A stretch of DNA of 64,000 bases from Diplolepis rosae (Eukaryota > Arthropoda > Insecta > Hymenoptera > Diplolepididae): positions 4,154,001 to 4,218,000 of the forward strand of contig JAPYXD010000753.1 in assembly GCA_030998225.1 (NCBI GenBank), in the 5' to 3' direction. The position numbers were made by a program, and so were the translations under genes. The notes under the pieces were generated by a model, which was not told the DNA's origin, did no database searches, and was given only the letters and a program-made list of their open reading frames with translations. The stretch's first letter is position 1. The number at the start of each line of letters is the position of its first letter. Below are positions 38,001-50,000 of the stretch, piece after piece.

Positions 38001-41000
38001 GCATAATTAGGTAGCGTGTTGTAACGTTCCTGAGCGCCATTACTGAGTCATTTATCCCCCCCCCCCCCCACTTTCGATCCTAATGTCTTTTTCTTTATCC
38101 ATTTCTCTCGCCTTGTAATGGTTCTCTCCTCACTCTTTTCCTATTGCTATCTTCTTCAGTAACCATTTCCTTCGAGAGATTCCAATGACATATGTTGACT
38201 CTTCTTTTAAAAAAAAGAGTCAATTTATTTCCTATAATGTATTTTCCACTCAGAAACAAAGAACCGATTGGGGAGTTAGAAAATTTGAATCAGTCGGAAG
38301 CTGCAGTGGATCCGTTTTAAGGGATTCACTCAATTGCCCTCGTAGAAAAAAATAATTGGGACCGATTGATCCGAATGGCCCCATTTCAAAAACATCATTA
38401 AATCCGATTTATTAAACGGATTCAAAATGGTCTCGCCTGATTGAATCCGATTAATAAATCGGTTTCAATGATGTTTTTGAAACGGGGCCAATCGAGTCCA
38501 ATTATTTTTGTCTACAAGGTTGAGTGAATCCGCAATCTTAAAAGGCCATTTCCGATAGCGACCGATTCACTGCGATTTTGAATTTAAACGTTTTATTTAT
38601 TTTTAAACCCTGTAATTTACGTATATGTCTTATATTTGTTCAAAATGGAAATTTATAACATAATATGACACTCTGATATATAATTTGTTTTACTCACTTG
38701 CTGATTCACAATTCTTAAATTTTGTGTGAAATATGGTAAAATAATCTCAAAAACTTCGCTCAATCGGAGCCTGCCGATTTACGATATCCCGAAACGGAGT
38801 TGGCCGATTAAAATGATTTAAATTTTGAGGTCCGATTCAAACGCATCATTTCGATTCATGAGGAGATCGCCCAATCCGCATTCTTAAAAGAAACCGATTC
38901 ACTAAAGCACTCGTTCAATCGTTTCTTTTTTCCTGGGCACCATTTCGTTGTCCTCTTTAGTTAAAATTTGCTTGCTCTCCGGGCAGTAAAAACTTTTTTC
39001 AAGAGGAAATGAATTCCTTGAGATAAGCTACCTTTGTAGAAAAAAATAATTGGTCCTGATTGATCTGATTAACCCCATTTCAAAAACATCGTGGGAACCA
39101 ATTTATTAATCGGATTCAATCAGGCGAGACCATTTTGAATCCGATTAATAAATCGGTTTCAATGATGTTTTTGAAATGGGGTCAATCGGTCCCAATCGGG
39201 TCCAATTATTTTTTTCTACAAGGGTAACAAAAAATAAGGGAACAATTATTCGAATGAGGAGGCGAGTGATAAAGGCTTGGATATCATGGAAATATGTATG
39301 TTATCAGATAGGTCGATTCTGTGTCATTTTCAGAAGGCAGAGGAACAATTCTGATCAATAATCTGACCCGAAGGTTACCCTTGTGACGATGATTCCCCCC
39401 GAGTCTCCCGTTCTTTTCCCTTGTTCCTGGGAGAGCACACGTGTGAAATTCATGTCAGTATCGAATGGTACGCACATGTATAAAGTTGTAAAATTCTTGG
39501 TAATGTAAAACCGGGTAATTTTCTCCAGAATTTTCCTTTTAATAAATTTCTTATTGACAATTGATAGGTTTATTTTGATTGAAAAAAATTGTAATATACG
39601 ATACGATCTGTAGCGTATTAATTTTCTCAAAATGTCTTTTTTGAAACTAAAATTAATAATAATAATTATTATTATTTTAATAATTAATTTATATTAATAT
39701 TAGATTAATAATAATAATAATTAACGGGGAGTTTTGAGTTGGTTTCAGATTCGATCGAAATGAATTTGGCATGAAATCACAGATTGAACTGTAGTAGAAA
39801 GACGTATTAAAACGATTTGAAAATTGATTAGGAATCGATGTAATAAAGTTGCCTTGGACTAATCTCGATTTTGTCCGGATTGAGTTTAGAGTCGATTCAT
39901 GAATTGAAAAGTTTCTCTGGCAAAGTCTCGAATTCGTTCGGATTGAATTTCAAGTGTCGATTGAGCTCGGCTGACCCTTCAAAAACATCATTGAAGCCGA
40001 TTCGTTAAAATGGGTTTAATTAATGCTACACCAATTGAATTGGTTTTAATGGTGTTTCTAAATCGGGTCAATCAGATTCTACTGATTATTTTTAGAAAGA
40101 ATTTCTTAAATCGCATGAAAAAGGGAATGTTCAAAAATTCTTGTAAAGATCATTCGTTTGTGATATTTTCAGTTATGTTCTCGTTACCGTTTTCGAGGGA
40201 ATATTTTCCCTTCACACTCTACGCATGCGATATAAAAGCTACTCATATAACCGACGCACGGGTTGCACTTGCAGTGTCAGCGAACTTCAGAACCATAAAT
40301 CCTCTGACCTTGATCGTTAAGTGTCGTTGTATACGTTTGAGCACCAGGGTGCGAAAAAAAATGCCCAAAATACCCTAAAAAAACTTTTCCATAAAATAAA
40401 ATTAAATACCGTTAAAAAATAAATCTTCAATCATTTTTTGCTACTTGCTTCTATCTTCGGTCATCGCACTCATAATTATCATTCTTAACGGATTTGAAAG
40501 TATTTCTTTCTTAGAAATGACCTGCGATAAATTTTCAAGAAAACTGTGGAAGCTGATTTTTAAATTTCTCCACCTGTGCAATATTATTACAACAATCTAT
40601 TGACAAAATTGCTATTTTTTCATGACTTAATTCATTGTTATATACAAATGATATAAACACACTCATCATTGTCGCTTTTTATTGTAAGACAATTTTGTCA
40701 TTACATATAAAATTGCTGATAATAATGAAAATAATGGTAGTTGATGACAATAAAATTTAATGACTATAATAGTTATCAACAGTTTTTTAAACAAATATTT
40801 AATCTGACTATTTTCCTCAATGCCAGATTTACCATTTTTCTCAAATTTAATAATAATTGTTAAGAAAAAATCGTGTAAATAAACTGCCTGTCATAAAGTT
40901 TTTTATTTTGTTTGAAAAACTATATTTTCAATAAATATCCAATTTAATAATGATTATTATATGAATAAATTATACTAAAAATTTTAATTCAAATGAAAAT

Positions 41001-44000
41001 AATTAATTCTGATATGCCTAATGATTAAATAATTAATAAAGATCATAAGTTTCATTAATAAAAATAAATATCATTAATAAAGATTTCATTTCTTGATAAC
41101 AATTGTAATTTAATTTGAATTTAGTAAATGAATATTTATTTTTCAAAAAACGACAAGGACGAGTATTTTTTTTATATCATTTGTTTATAAAAATAAAAAT
41201 AGGTATCAGGTGAATTATTCATGTTCATTATGTATATTTCCATGAAATATGACACATAAAGACTTTACTTATTCTTTTGTTAAAGATAAAAAAAATATTG
41301 TTGAAAATGGCAATCTTGTCATTATATTTGTCAACATAATATTGAATAACAAATTTTTGAGCCGTCTCTCTATAAGGCTTGCTTTACTTTTTTTTGTTAG
41401 AAAAAGAAACTATTTAGTATAATTTATGTCGTAATAAGGTTGCGGTAAGTCAATGACTGATTCAAATGCAAAATTATGCATAAGTAGGCGCAATCATTGT
41501 ACTGTAAATAGGTGACGATTTCTACACTTCCCACATTAATTGAAGATTTGATAATTCAGACATTTATATCCGAATTTTAGAAAGAAAAGAAAGTGAAATT
41601 ACCAAGTTTCTCTACTTTCTCAAATTTTGTACTTGTTTGCTCATCATTTCAATTGATAAAATGTAGAAAATCGGTTTACAGTGCATAACGATAATTACCT
41701 TCTGGTTTAATTAACACCAATTAACTAAATCTACAATTTTCTTCCGGCGTGGTTTAAGTTTAAACGTTTGTTAGTGTCTATTCGTAGACAGATATTTATT
41801 TATAAGAAAAAGTTTAAACGTAAAGCTTACCAACTTTTCACATTTGCATTTTTGGGGTCATTGCACTGAGAATAATCAATATATGTTTCCACTCTAACTT
41901 CATTGCTCGAATATAGAAACTTAATTCCAATAAAAAAAAAAAAAATAAGAATCAATGTAGAATAAATTTTCGAGTTCATTGGTAATCAGTTTAATGTACT
42001 GAGGCATTTTATTTCCCCAAGACAAGACTTTCTTTTAGATAAAATCTGATATCCATCCATGAGTTTTTGAAATTATAAAAATGGATGGGATAAACTGTTT
42101 CGAAAGCTGAGAATTACCTCTGTATCTTCGTTGTAGTTTCGATTCTGATTTTGCCAGGCAATCAGCCGAGCTGTCAGTTCCTCAGATTGAACTCCCTCTG
42201 AGATTGCCAGACTCGAAGTAGGATAAGATTGAAACCCAAAATTGCTGAAACAAATTGATTATTTTAATATTTTTCCATAAAGAGATAGAAAATTTTGTAA
42301 AAGAAAATTTAATACCCTCTGTCACAAAATGTAACCTGGTCAGGGCCGATCCTGAAGTTTTTATCACATTGTTGAAGTACTTGATCCGTTACTAATTTTC
42401 CTGAAACAAAAAGTTTATTATTAATTAATTTTTGGTACCAAAATAAGTATAAATTGATAAATGAAAATTGATAATTAAAAAAATAAGTGACATATTTCCA
42501 GTGGGCACAGGGACATTTTACGTTTTAAGAACGTGCTACAAATTTCAGTGTTAGATTTTTTGCAGTTCTGAGGACGTCTATGAAACATCCAATGTCTCGT
42601 GCCAATCGGATTCTTTTATATGGGTTGAATCTTGTTGAAAAGAATGCTGCTTAAAAAGGTTGAGAAGAAACAAAGTGCAGAAAGAGAGACAGATCGAATC
42701 ACACAGTAACCGAGAGAAATTATGAGGAGAGAAGAGAGTAAAAACAGATTTTTTTTTCTCTCTGTTTTCTGACTGTAAGTTTCAACGCGATCTTTCGTCG
42801 GTCCTGTTTTTAACTTACTAAAAGCCAGGCACTATCCAACAGCCATTTCATCTTTCGTTTTATGCATAAAAAGCTTTGGTAGCAAAGCTTTCATAAACTT
42901 GTCATAATGTTCTCTTTTAATAGTCACATCTCATCTTGATGTGCCATTAGTATAACCATAACTTAGAAATCAATTTACCATTTTTAGGGACATTTTTATG
43001 AATAAATGAAATAAAATCCAGAAAGCTTACTAAAAAATTCCATGTCTTTTGAAATGATCGTAATCCACACGATACTTAAAATCGAACAAACATTTCACAA
43101 CGAAGAAAATAACCTTAATCTTATGATTATTTCAATTTCTTATAAAAAATGTACCACTGCTTTTCCACGAATGAAAATTTAAGTCTCGTTTTACACCAAT
43201 GTCGAATTTATCATAGGAAATCCCAAAAAAATTTTGGTTTTTTGGAAACCAAAAGTAACCAGAAAATTCAGGGACCAACTTTCAGGTCGAGGATCGAATG
43301 ACATTTAGAATCTTTCAGATGTTTCGCTCGATTATTTACTCTACAATGATGATAATATAAAGGGACATCTCTTATTAAAATTATTATTTTGTTAACTGGA
43401 GAGACGGAATCTTGCGATTTGTAATAACCATTAATTATTTGAAGCATTGAATTTATTGATAGAATAGTATGTTGTTGGTAAATTGGCTTTAGGGTCCATA
43501 AAATGATTAAGTCAGATTTAATCAAACGTTTCGGCTCTGATCGGAGCCCTCATCAGTGATATTTATTAAAATCTAGAAAATACAAAAAGGTTGCTGTCGC
43601 TAATTTCACATAAAGACAATCTTTTAGTTTTCAGATTTCAATGAAAATAAGCTTCAGTACTTATTTTAAATACAAAAATGTTCAACTACCTATTTTATCA
43701 AAACAAATATTCGAATTGAAATTTATTCGTTTTATATTTTATTTGATAGTATTAACCAAATATTCATAGAACTAAGTGTAATCTCATGTCGTCGTCAATG
43801 ACGCAATAAGTAACTAAGCAGATTTGTGTTTATATAGATGGATAGCGAGTCCAGTAATGTCTGTTCCTGAAGCGTGGGACTTTTCTTCTTTTTTTGATCT
43901 TACTCTTGTACGTTATACTGCACTTGGTTCTGACTTTGGCATCGCGGTGGCATCGTTCCAAATCTTTCCTCTCAGTGCTTCCAGATTACTCTGCTGGCCA

Positions 44001-47000
44001 GACATAGCCCTTCGCGCAATACGATTGTACACGTACGATAGTTAAATCAAGTCAAAAGAAGGGGCGCGCCTTTGAATTCAACGATCTTGTAATGTATTAG
44101 AAAACAACAAGTGATGTGAACGGGGCCAGAGGAACTACGACAAGATTTGCAGTCGAATTTAAAATAGACATTGCTCCGAATTTGTGGCGCGAGACGAGAA
44201 TATTCTTCCGGAACAAAAACTGTAGTAGAATCTCAGATAACAATCGTGCTCGGCACGATGCCCGCACACCATGCGGGTCACGTGTGCGAACGAGAATGCA
44301 GCAATCTCGCGCGCACTCATCTAAAGGCGTGAGGGGCATATCAGTGCGTCGCATATGCGTCGCAGTACGCTATCACTCATATAGGCACACAAGCTGATCA
44401 AATGAGATGCACAGAAAGTTGATATATTAAATTTAATATTTTCACGGAGCAAAAATTTCGAATTTCATACAAAAATTCTTGAATATATCAATTATCTACG
44501 AATCTCTTTTTATTTATTCATAAGAATTTTCCTAACATTAAAAAATGACCAATCTTTTGCAAAATTCGATTTAAGTCATTAATTTTATTTATCCACTAAT
44601 AAAATTTTTCATGACATAAATTTTGAGATATTTATAAAACGGTAAGAGATGCACAAGAACGAATATAATTCTAAGGTTGTACTAAAAGTAGAGGTCCACG
44701 GACTACTTAAAAAGTTTTAAATTGAAAAATTTTTTGTTTAAAAAGCTTTGAGATTTTTAAAATGGCATTCAAAGGGATTGAATTGTGCTCATTCTCGGTT
44801 GTTATACTTCATAGATTTGAAAGAAATGGAATTCATAAGGATTGAAACTTTTTAATACTCATTTCAATTCTGACTGACTTTTTTCATGAGAATTAATTTT
44901 GGAATATGTAAAAATTTAAGACAAGAAATGTACTCTATAATTAAGTTATAATTGATGATGATCGTGTTGAAAGTTGCATGAAATAAGGCAGTCGTATTAA
45001 AATATGATTTGAGTACGAAAAATATAACATGCATAATTACATTTTTCATGTAAAATATGAATAAATTAATTTCGAAAGTTTTATTTCATGCAAAAGATGT
45101 TGGTCATTGATATAATATTATAGTTTAATTGATGTTCATTCAATGTGTGTCTAATGATTGTTATTGCTTCTCAAAATTTTTTGCGAAATAAAACAATTTT
45201 TCGAATTATTTATTTTCCCATCATTTTCACTGATAAAATTGATAATATTAAAATAAACATATATATTTTTTTTGGAATCGCGCATTCTGGAAGTACGTAT
45301 GCGAGTCACGATGTGCGAGACATATGCGTGGCAATGTCATGCGCACCACCGTCTAGCCTGAAGTCCGGGTCAGGTGTCGGGGCGGACCCGGCACCGCTCG
45401 GTCGATAGGGGTGACGTTAAACCTTTAGCATCATTATGGCGCGGGCCTATCCCGTAACCTTTTTTACTAGCTTCATTTAATGTGCCGATAGGATCGACCA
45501 TCCGATAAGCCGCTTCTCGATTTCGGTGCACATAACTAGGGATCTATACAGGCGGGGATAGTAGCCCTACTGCGGTAGGGCTCCCATGATGGGCGAACCG
45601 TCTTAAGACACGACGAAATTAATATGAATTTTGAGAATAATAAAAGAGATGAAGCGGTGAAGGCGCCTGATGCGCACACACACACTCCTCCAGGGGCTGA
45701 TGGATGGAAAGACGTCCTTCAGCTCCTGAAGGAGCAAAGTAAGAAAATGGAGAGGTTGGCCAGGGCTCTCAGCGTTATCCAGCAGGGTATGCTGAGAAAC
45801 AACCCTGGCCATGTTAAGGACAGTGTGAGTGAGGCTACGGAGGTGTTGAGCGGAATGCTCAACACCCACAAGTGCTTACTAGAGAGCGGGGTGGAAATCC
45901 AGAAAAGGATGGAATCCCACCCCGCTGTCAAAAAGATGGGTATCTTCCGGAGATTGCGCTCTGCGTCTCTGGGAGATACCCCAAAAAAGCTGACAAAGGG
46001 GGAGAAGAGGGTTGCTCCTTCTCCCCCCGAAGATCGGCTTCCCAAGAAAGGGAAGGGCGGCATATCGCCCACTTACGCTGCGGCCACCAGAAGCCAAACC
46101 CCAAAAAAGGATGGGGAATGGCAGCTGGTGGAGAAGAAAAAAAAGAAAAAAAGAAAAAAAGAGAAGAAAAAAGAGGTTCCTGTGCCATCTGCGCAGGAAC
46201 CTAAAACAAAGGTGAAGTTGGCGAGGCGCTCTCCGGCCGCACGGTCGGGCGACGCTATCAGGGTGTCGGCGAAGGATGGAGAGTCCTACGCCGATATCCT
46301 GAAGGCTATGAAGGCGAAAGTAAACCCCCAAAACGCAGGGGCGGAGGTCCTCTCCATTCGGAGAACCAGGAGGGAGGAGATTCTCCTGGTCCTCAGAAAG
46401 GGGGGCGACGTCTCGACCTTCGAAAAGGCGCTCGACCAGGCGGTCGGAGAGAAGGCCGAAGTTAAATCTTTGGTCTCGAAGAGGTCCCTTGAAGTTAGGG
46501 ACCTCGACGAGACAGTCACAAGAGAAGAGGTTGTTGCCGCGCTTTGCATCGCACTGGACAAGCCAGACCTCGGGGACCAGTGCAGGCTGTACAAACGCTT
46601 CGGCGGTGTGCAGACTGCGGTGGTCCGTCTAACCGAGGCGGACGCCAGGAGCTTGCTCGGGCTCGGTAGATTAAGGGTAGGGTGGGTGAACTGCCGCATC
46701 CGAGAGCATGTCGAGGTTGCCCGGTGCTTCAGGTGCCAGGGATACGGCCATGTGTCGCGTGGCTGCACGCTTGCAGGCAGGAAGGATGCCTGCTGGAGGT
46801 GTGGGGGGGCGTCACACGTGGCCAAGGAGTGCAAGGCTCCCCCTCGGTGCCTGACTTGTACTGATAGGGGCGAAAAAGATGTCGCCCATGCTTCGGGGAG
46901 CGGTTCTTGCCCAATATTCAGGGCGGAACTCCGGAGGTTGAGAGGTGGAAAGTGAAATTTCTACAGCTCAACCTCGGGAGAGGGAAGGAAGCCCAGAACC

Positions 47001-50000
47001 TTCTGATGCAGACTGCCAGGGAGAGGGGAGCCGATGTGTTGCTCACTAGTGAGCAACACAAATGGTCCGAAAACTCTGCTTGGTACCAGGATGCATCAAG
47101 GAGGGCTGGGATCCTTGTCTGCAGCCCTGATTTGAGCATCGCGGAGTTCCTGGAGACCGACGCGGGTTTCGTTTGGGTGGAGGTGGCGGGGGTACGTGTG
47201 TACAGCTGCTACTTCTCCCCCAACGATCCTTTCGAGATCTTCGAGACCCAGATCCTCCTCCTTGAGGAAAGCCTCAAAGAGGCTAGTGGGCGGTCCCTTA
47301 TTGCGGGTGACTTTAATAGTAAGTCGCCCGAGTGGGGAGAAGCCCGTCTGGACAGGAGGGGAATCTTGGTTAGTGAGATGGTCGCCAGGAATGACCTGAT
47401 TGTATTGAATCGGGGCAGGGATTTTACGTTCAGACGAGGAGCGGGGGGGTCGATTATCGACCTCACAATTGCCGCGCCCCGTCTTGCCTCCAGGATAGGC
47501 GACTGGTGCGTCCTCGATGTAATAACATTGAGTGACCACCGGTGCATTGAGTTTAGCATCCAGGAACGGAGTCACCCAGTGAATCGGGGAAGGGGCGGCA
47601 AGGTAAGGAGCCCCTCCTGGAACACAAAACGACTCAGCAAAGACAAGCTTCGCGAACATCTTGAAGAAACCAGGCTCATAGATGAGCTTGGTTGGGCAAG
47701 GTCTGCTGGGTCGTTGGAGGACACTGTGCGGGCGGCGAGGCGGAAAGTGGTCGCAGCATGCGACCACTCCATGCCTCGCCGCGGGCACAGGCGTACCGGG
47801 GACTCGATGTACTGGTGGAGCGACCAGTTGTCCGTCCTGCGTCGAAAGTGCCTTACAGCGCGGCGGAGTTTTACCCGCTCAAAGGGTGAACCTCTGCTGC
47901 GCGAGGCATGGAAAAAAGCAAAATCAGCTCTGAGGCAAGGCATAAAAAAAAGCCGACTTCAGTGCTGGAAAGACTTGATCGGAGAAGTCGAGAAGGATCC
48001 ATGGGGTCTCGCCTTCAAAATAGTCACTAAGAAATTAGTGACTAGAAGAAAGACTCCGGGCCTGGATAGTGCCGATCGTGTCAAGTACATCGTGCGAAGC
48101 TTGTTCCCGCATGTAGAGCCGTTCCAAAGACAGGACCGAAGTTCCTGCGTGGTCCGGGACGAAGAACTCTTCACTCTCGAAGAACTAAAGAGAGCGGGTG
48201 GAAGGCTCAAGGCAAACACAGCGCCGGGGATCGACGGGTTGCCGAACGAGATCCTCAAAGAGGTGATCGGGGTATACCCGGAGATCCTCCTAGAAGTCTT
48301 CAACTCCTGTCTTCGGGAGGGGAGGTTCTTCGCAGACTGGAAGAAGCAGAGGTTGGTCCTGCTGAGGAAAGGCAACAAACCTCTAGGGGATGCCTCATCG
48401 TATAGGCCAATATGTTTATTGGATACGATGGGGAAACTTCTGGAGGAAATGATCCTACAAAGACTACAGGGTCACATGGTCCGCGAGAATGGTCTCTCGG
48501 AAAACCAGTTCGGCTTTCGGAAAGGCAGGTCCACAGTTGACGCCATCCAGGCAGTGGTGGACATCGCCACTAAAGCAAGAAGAGGAACTGGTAAGCGTAA
48601 GGGATTCTGCGCGTTGATCAGCATTGACATACGCAATGCGTTCAATACCGCGAGATGGAACATCTGCATCGAGGCGATGGTGCGGAAAAAGGTTCCAGAC
48701 TACCTGTTACGAATGATAGATGACTATCTGAGCGACAGGTGGGTGATATACGAGGGCGACAAATGGTCTCTCAAGGAAGAGATGACATGTGGCGCCCCTC
48801 AAGGGTCGCGGGTAGGTCCACTCGTCTGGAACGTCATGTACGACGATTTCCTGCGCATGGACATGCCTGCTGGAACGAGCATCATCGGCTTCGCGGATGA
48901 CGCACTTGTCGTGTGCGCCGCTGACGACGTCAAAATCCTGGAGCTGAGGATCAACGATAGTCTGTGGCGGGCAAAGCGTTGGTTGGATAGCAGATGCCTG
49001 AAAATGGCCCCTGAGAAGACCGAGGCTTTGCTGGTCACAGACAGGAGATCCTTCAAATACCCGAGGATCGTTCTCGGGGAACATGAAATCAAGTGGAAAA
49101 AGAGCATTAAGTACCTGGGTGTGCAGTTGGATCGAAGGCTTAGCTTCGGCGAACACCTGCAGATCGCGACTGCCAAAGCCATCCAGTGTGGGGCCGCCCT
49201 GACTCGGCTCATGCCCAACATTGGTGGTCCTAGGGAAGCTAAGAGAAGGCTGGTGGCGAGCGTGGTAAATTCGAAGCTGCTTTATGCAGCTCCGATCTGG
49301 ACAAGTGCCCTTAACAACCATGCTATCCTGAAGAAGCTGTTCTCGGCACAGAGAGGTGTGGTGATGAGAATTGTCTCAGCATACCGAACTGTGTCGACGA
49401 GTGCTGTGCTGGTCCTGGCGAGCGTCCCGCCAATAGATTTATTGGCGGAGGAAAGGCAGGAGACCTTTCAGCTTCGCAAGGAGCTTACCTGCGCCGACCT
49501 GCAGGAAATCGCTCGCGCGAAGGAGGCCATCCGCAAGGATGGAAGGCGCAGACTCGTCGAGAAATGGCAGACGAGATGGCATGGTGACCAAACCGGGAGA
49601 TGGACACACCGTCTGATCCCGGAGCTCGCCACCTGGCTGGATAGAAAGCACGGTCAAGTCGGCTTTTACTTGGCGCAAGCGCTTTCGGGCCATGGTTGCT
49701 TTAATGCGTACCTGAAGCGCTTCAAGAAAAGAGACGATGAGTCGTGCCGCTACTGCGGTTCCCTTGTGGATAATGCAGAGCACACACTCTTCGTCTGCGC
49801 AAAGTGGGGCGCGGCAAGGGAGGCCCTCGGTCAGGCAGTGGGTGCCGAGCTCACTCCTGACACGATGGTCTCTCTCATGCTCCAGTCTGAACAGATTTGG
49901 ATGTCTATCGAGTCATTCGTCACCCTGGTGATGAAGGCGAGGGAGCTCGATGAGCGTGCGGAGCGCGGCAACAATGGGGGCCAGTAGAAATCGCATCGGG

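Noticed and set aside
39640..39725. AT-rich trinucleotide tract (AAT/ATT)
   Set aside because: An ordinary microsatellite-like run; no evidence of function.
40010..40378. A 122-codon plus-strand ORF in APC intron 3
   Set aside because: It begins inside a MITE relic, and its composition follows the local AT-rich repeats with no recognisable domain.
45719..49783. Many long minus-strand ORFs inside the LINE, up to 230 codons
   Set aside because: They arise from GC-rich third positions opposite ORF1 and ORF2; no domain is visible in them.
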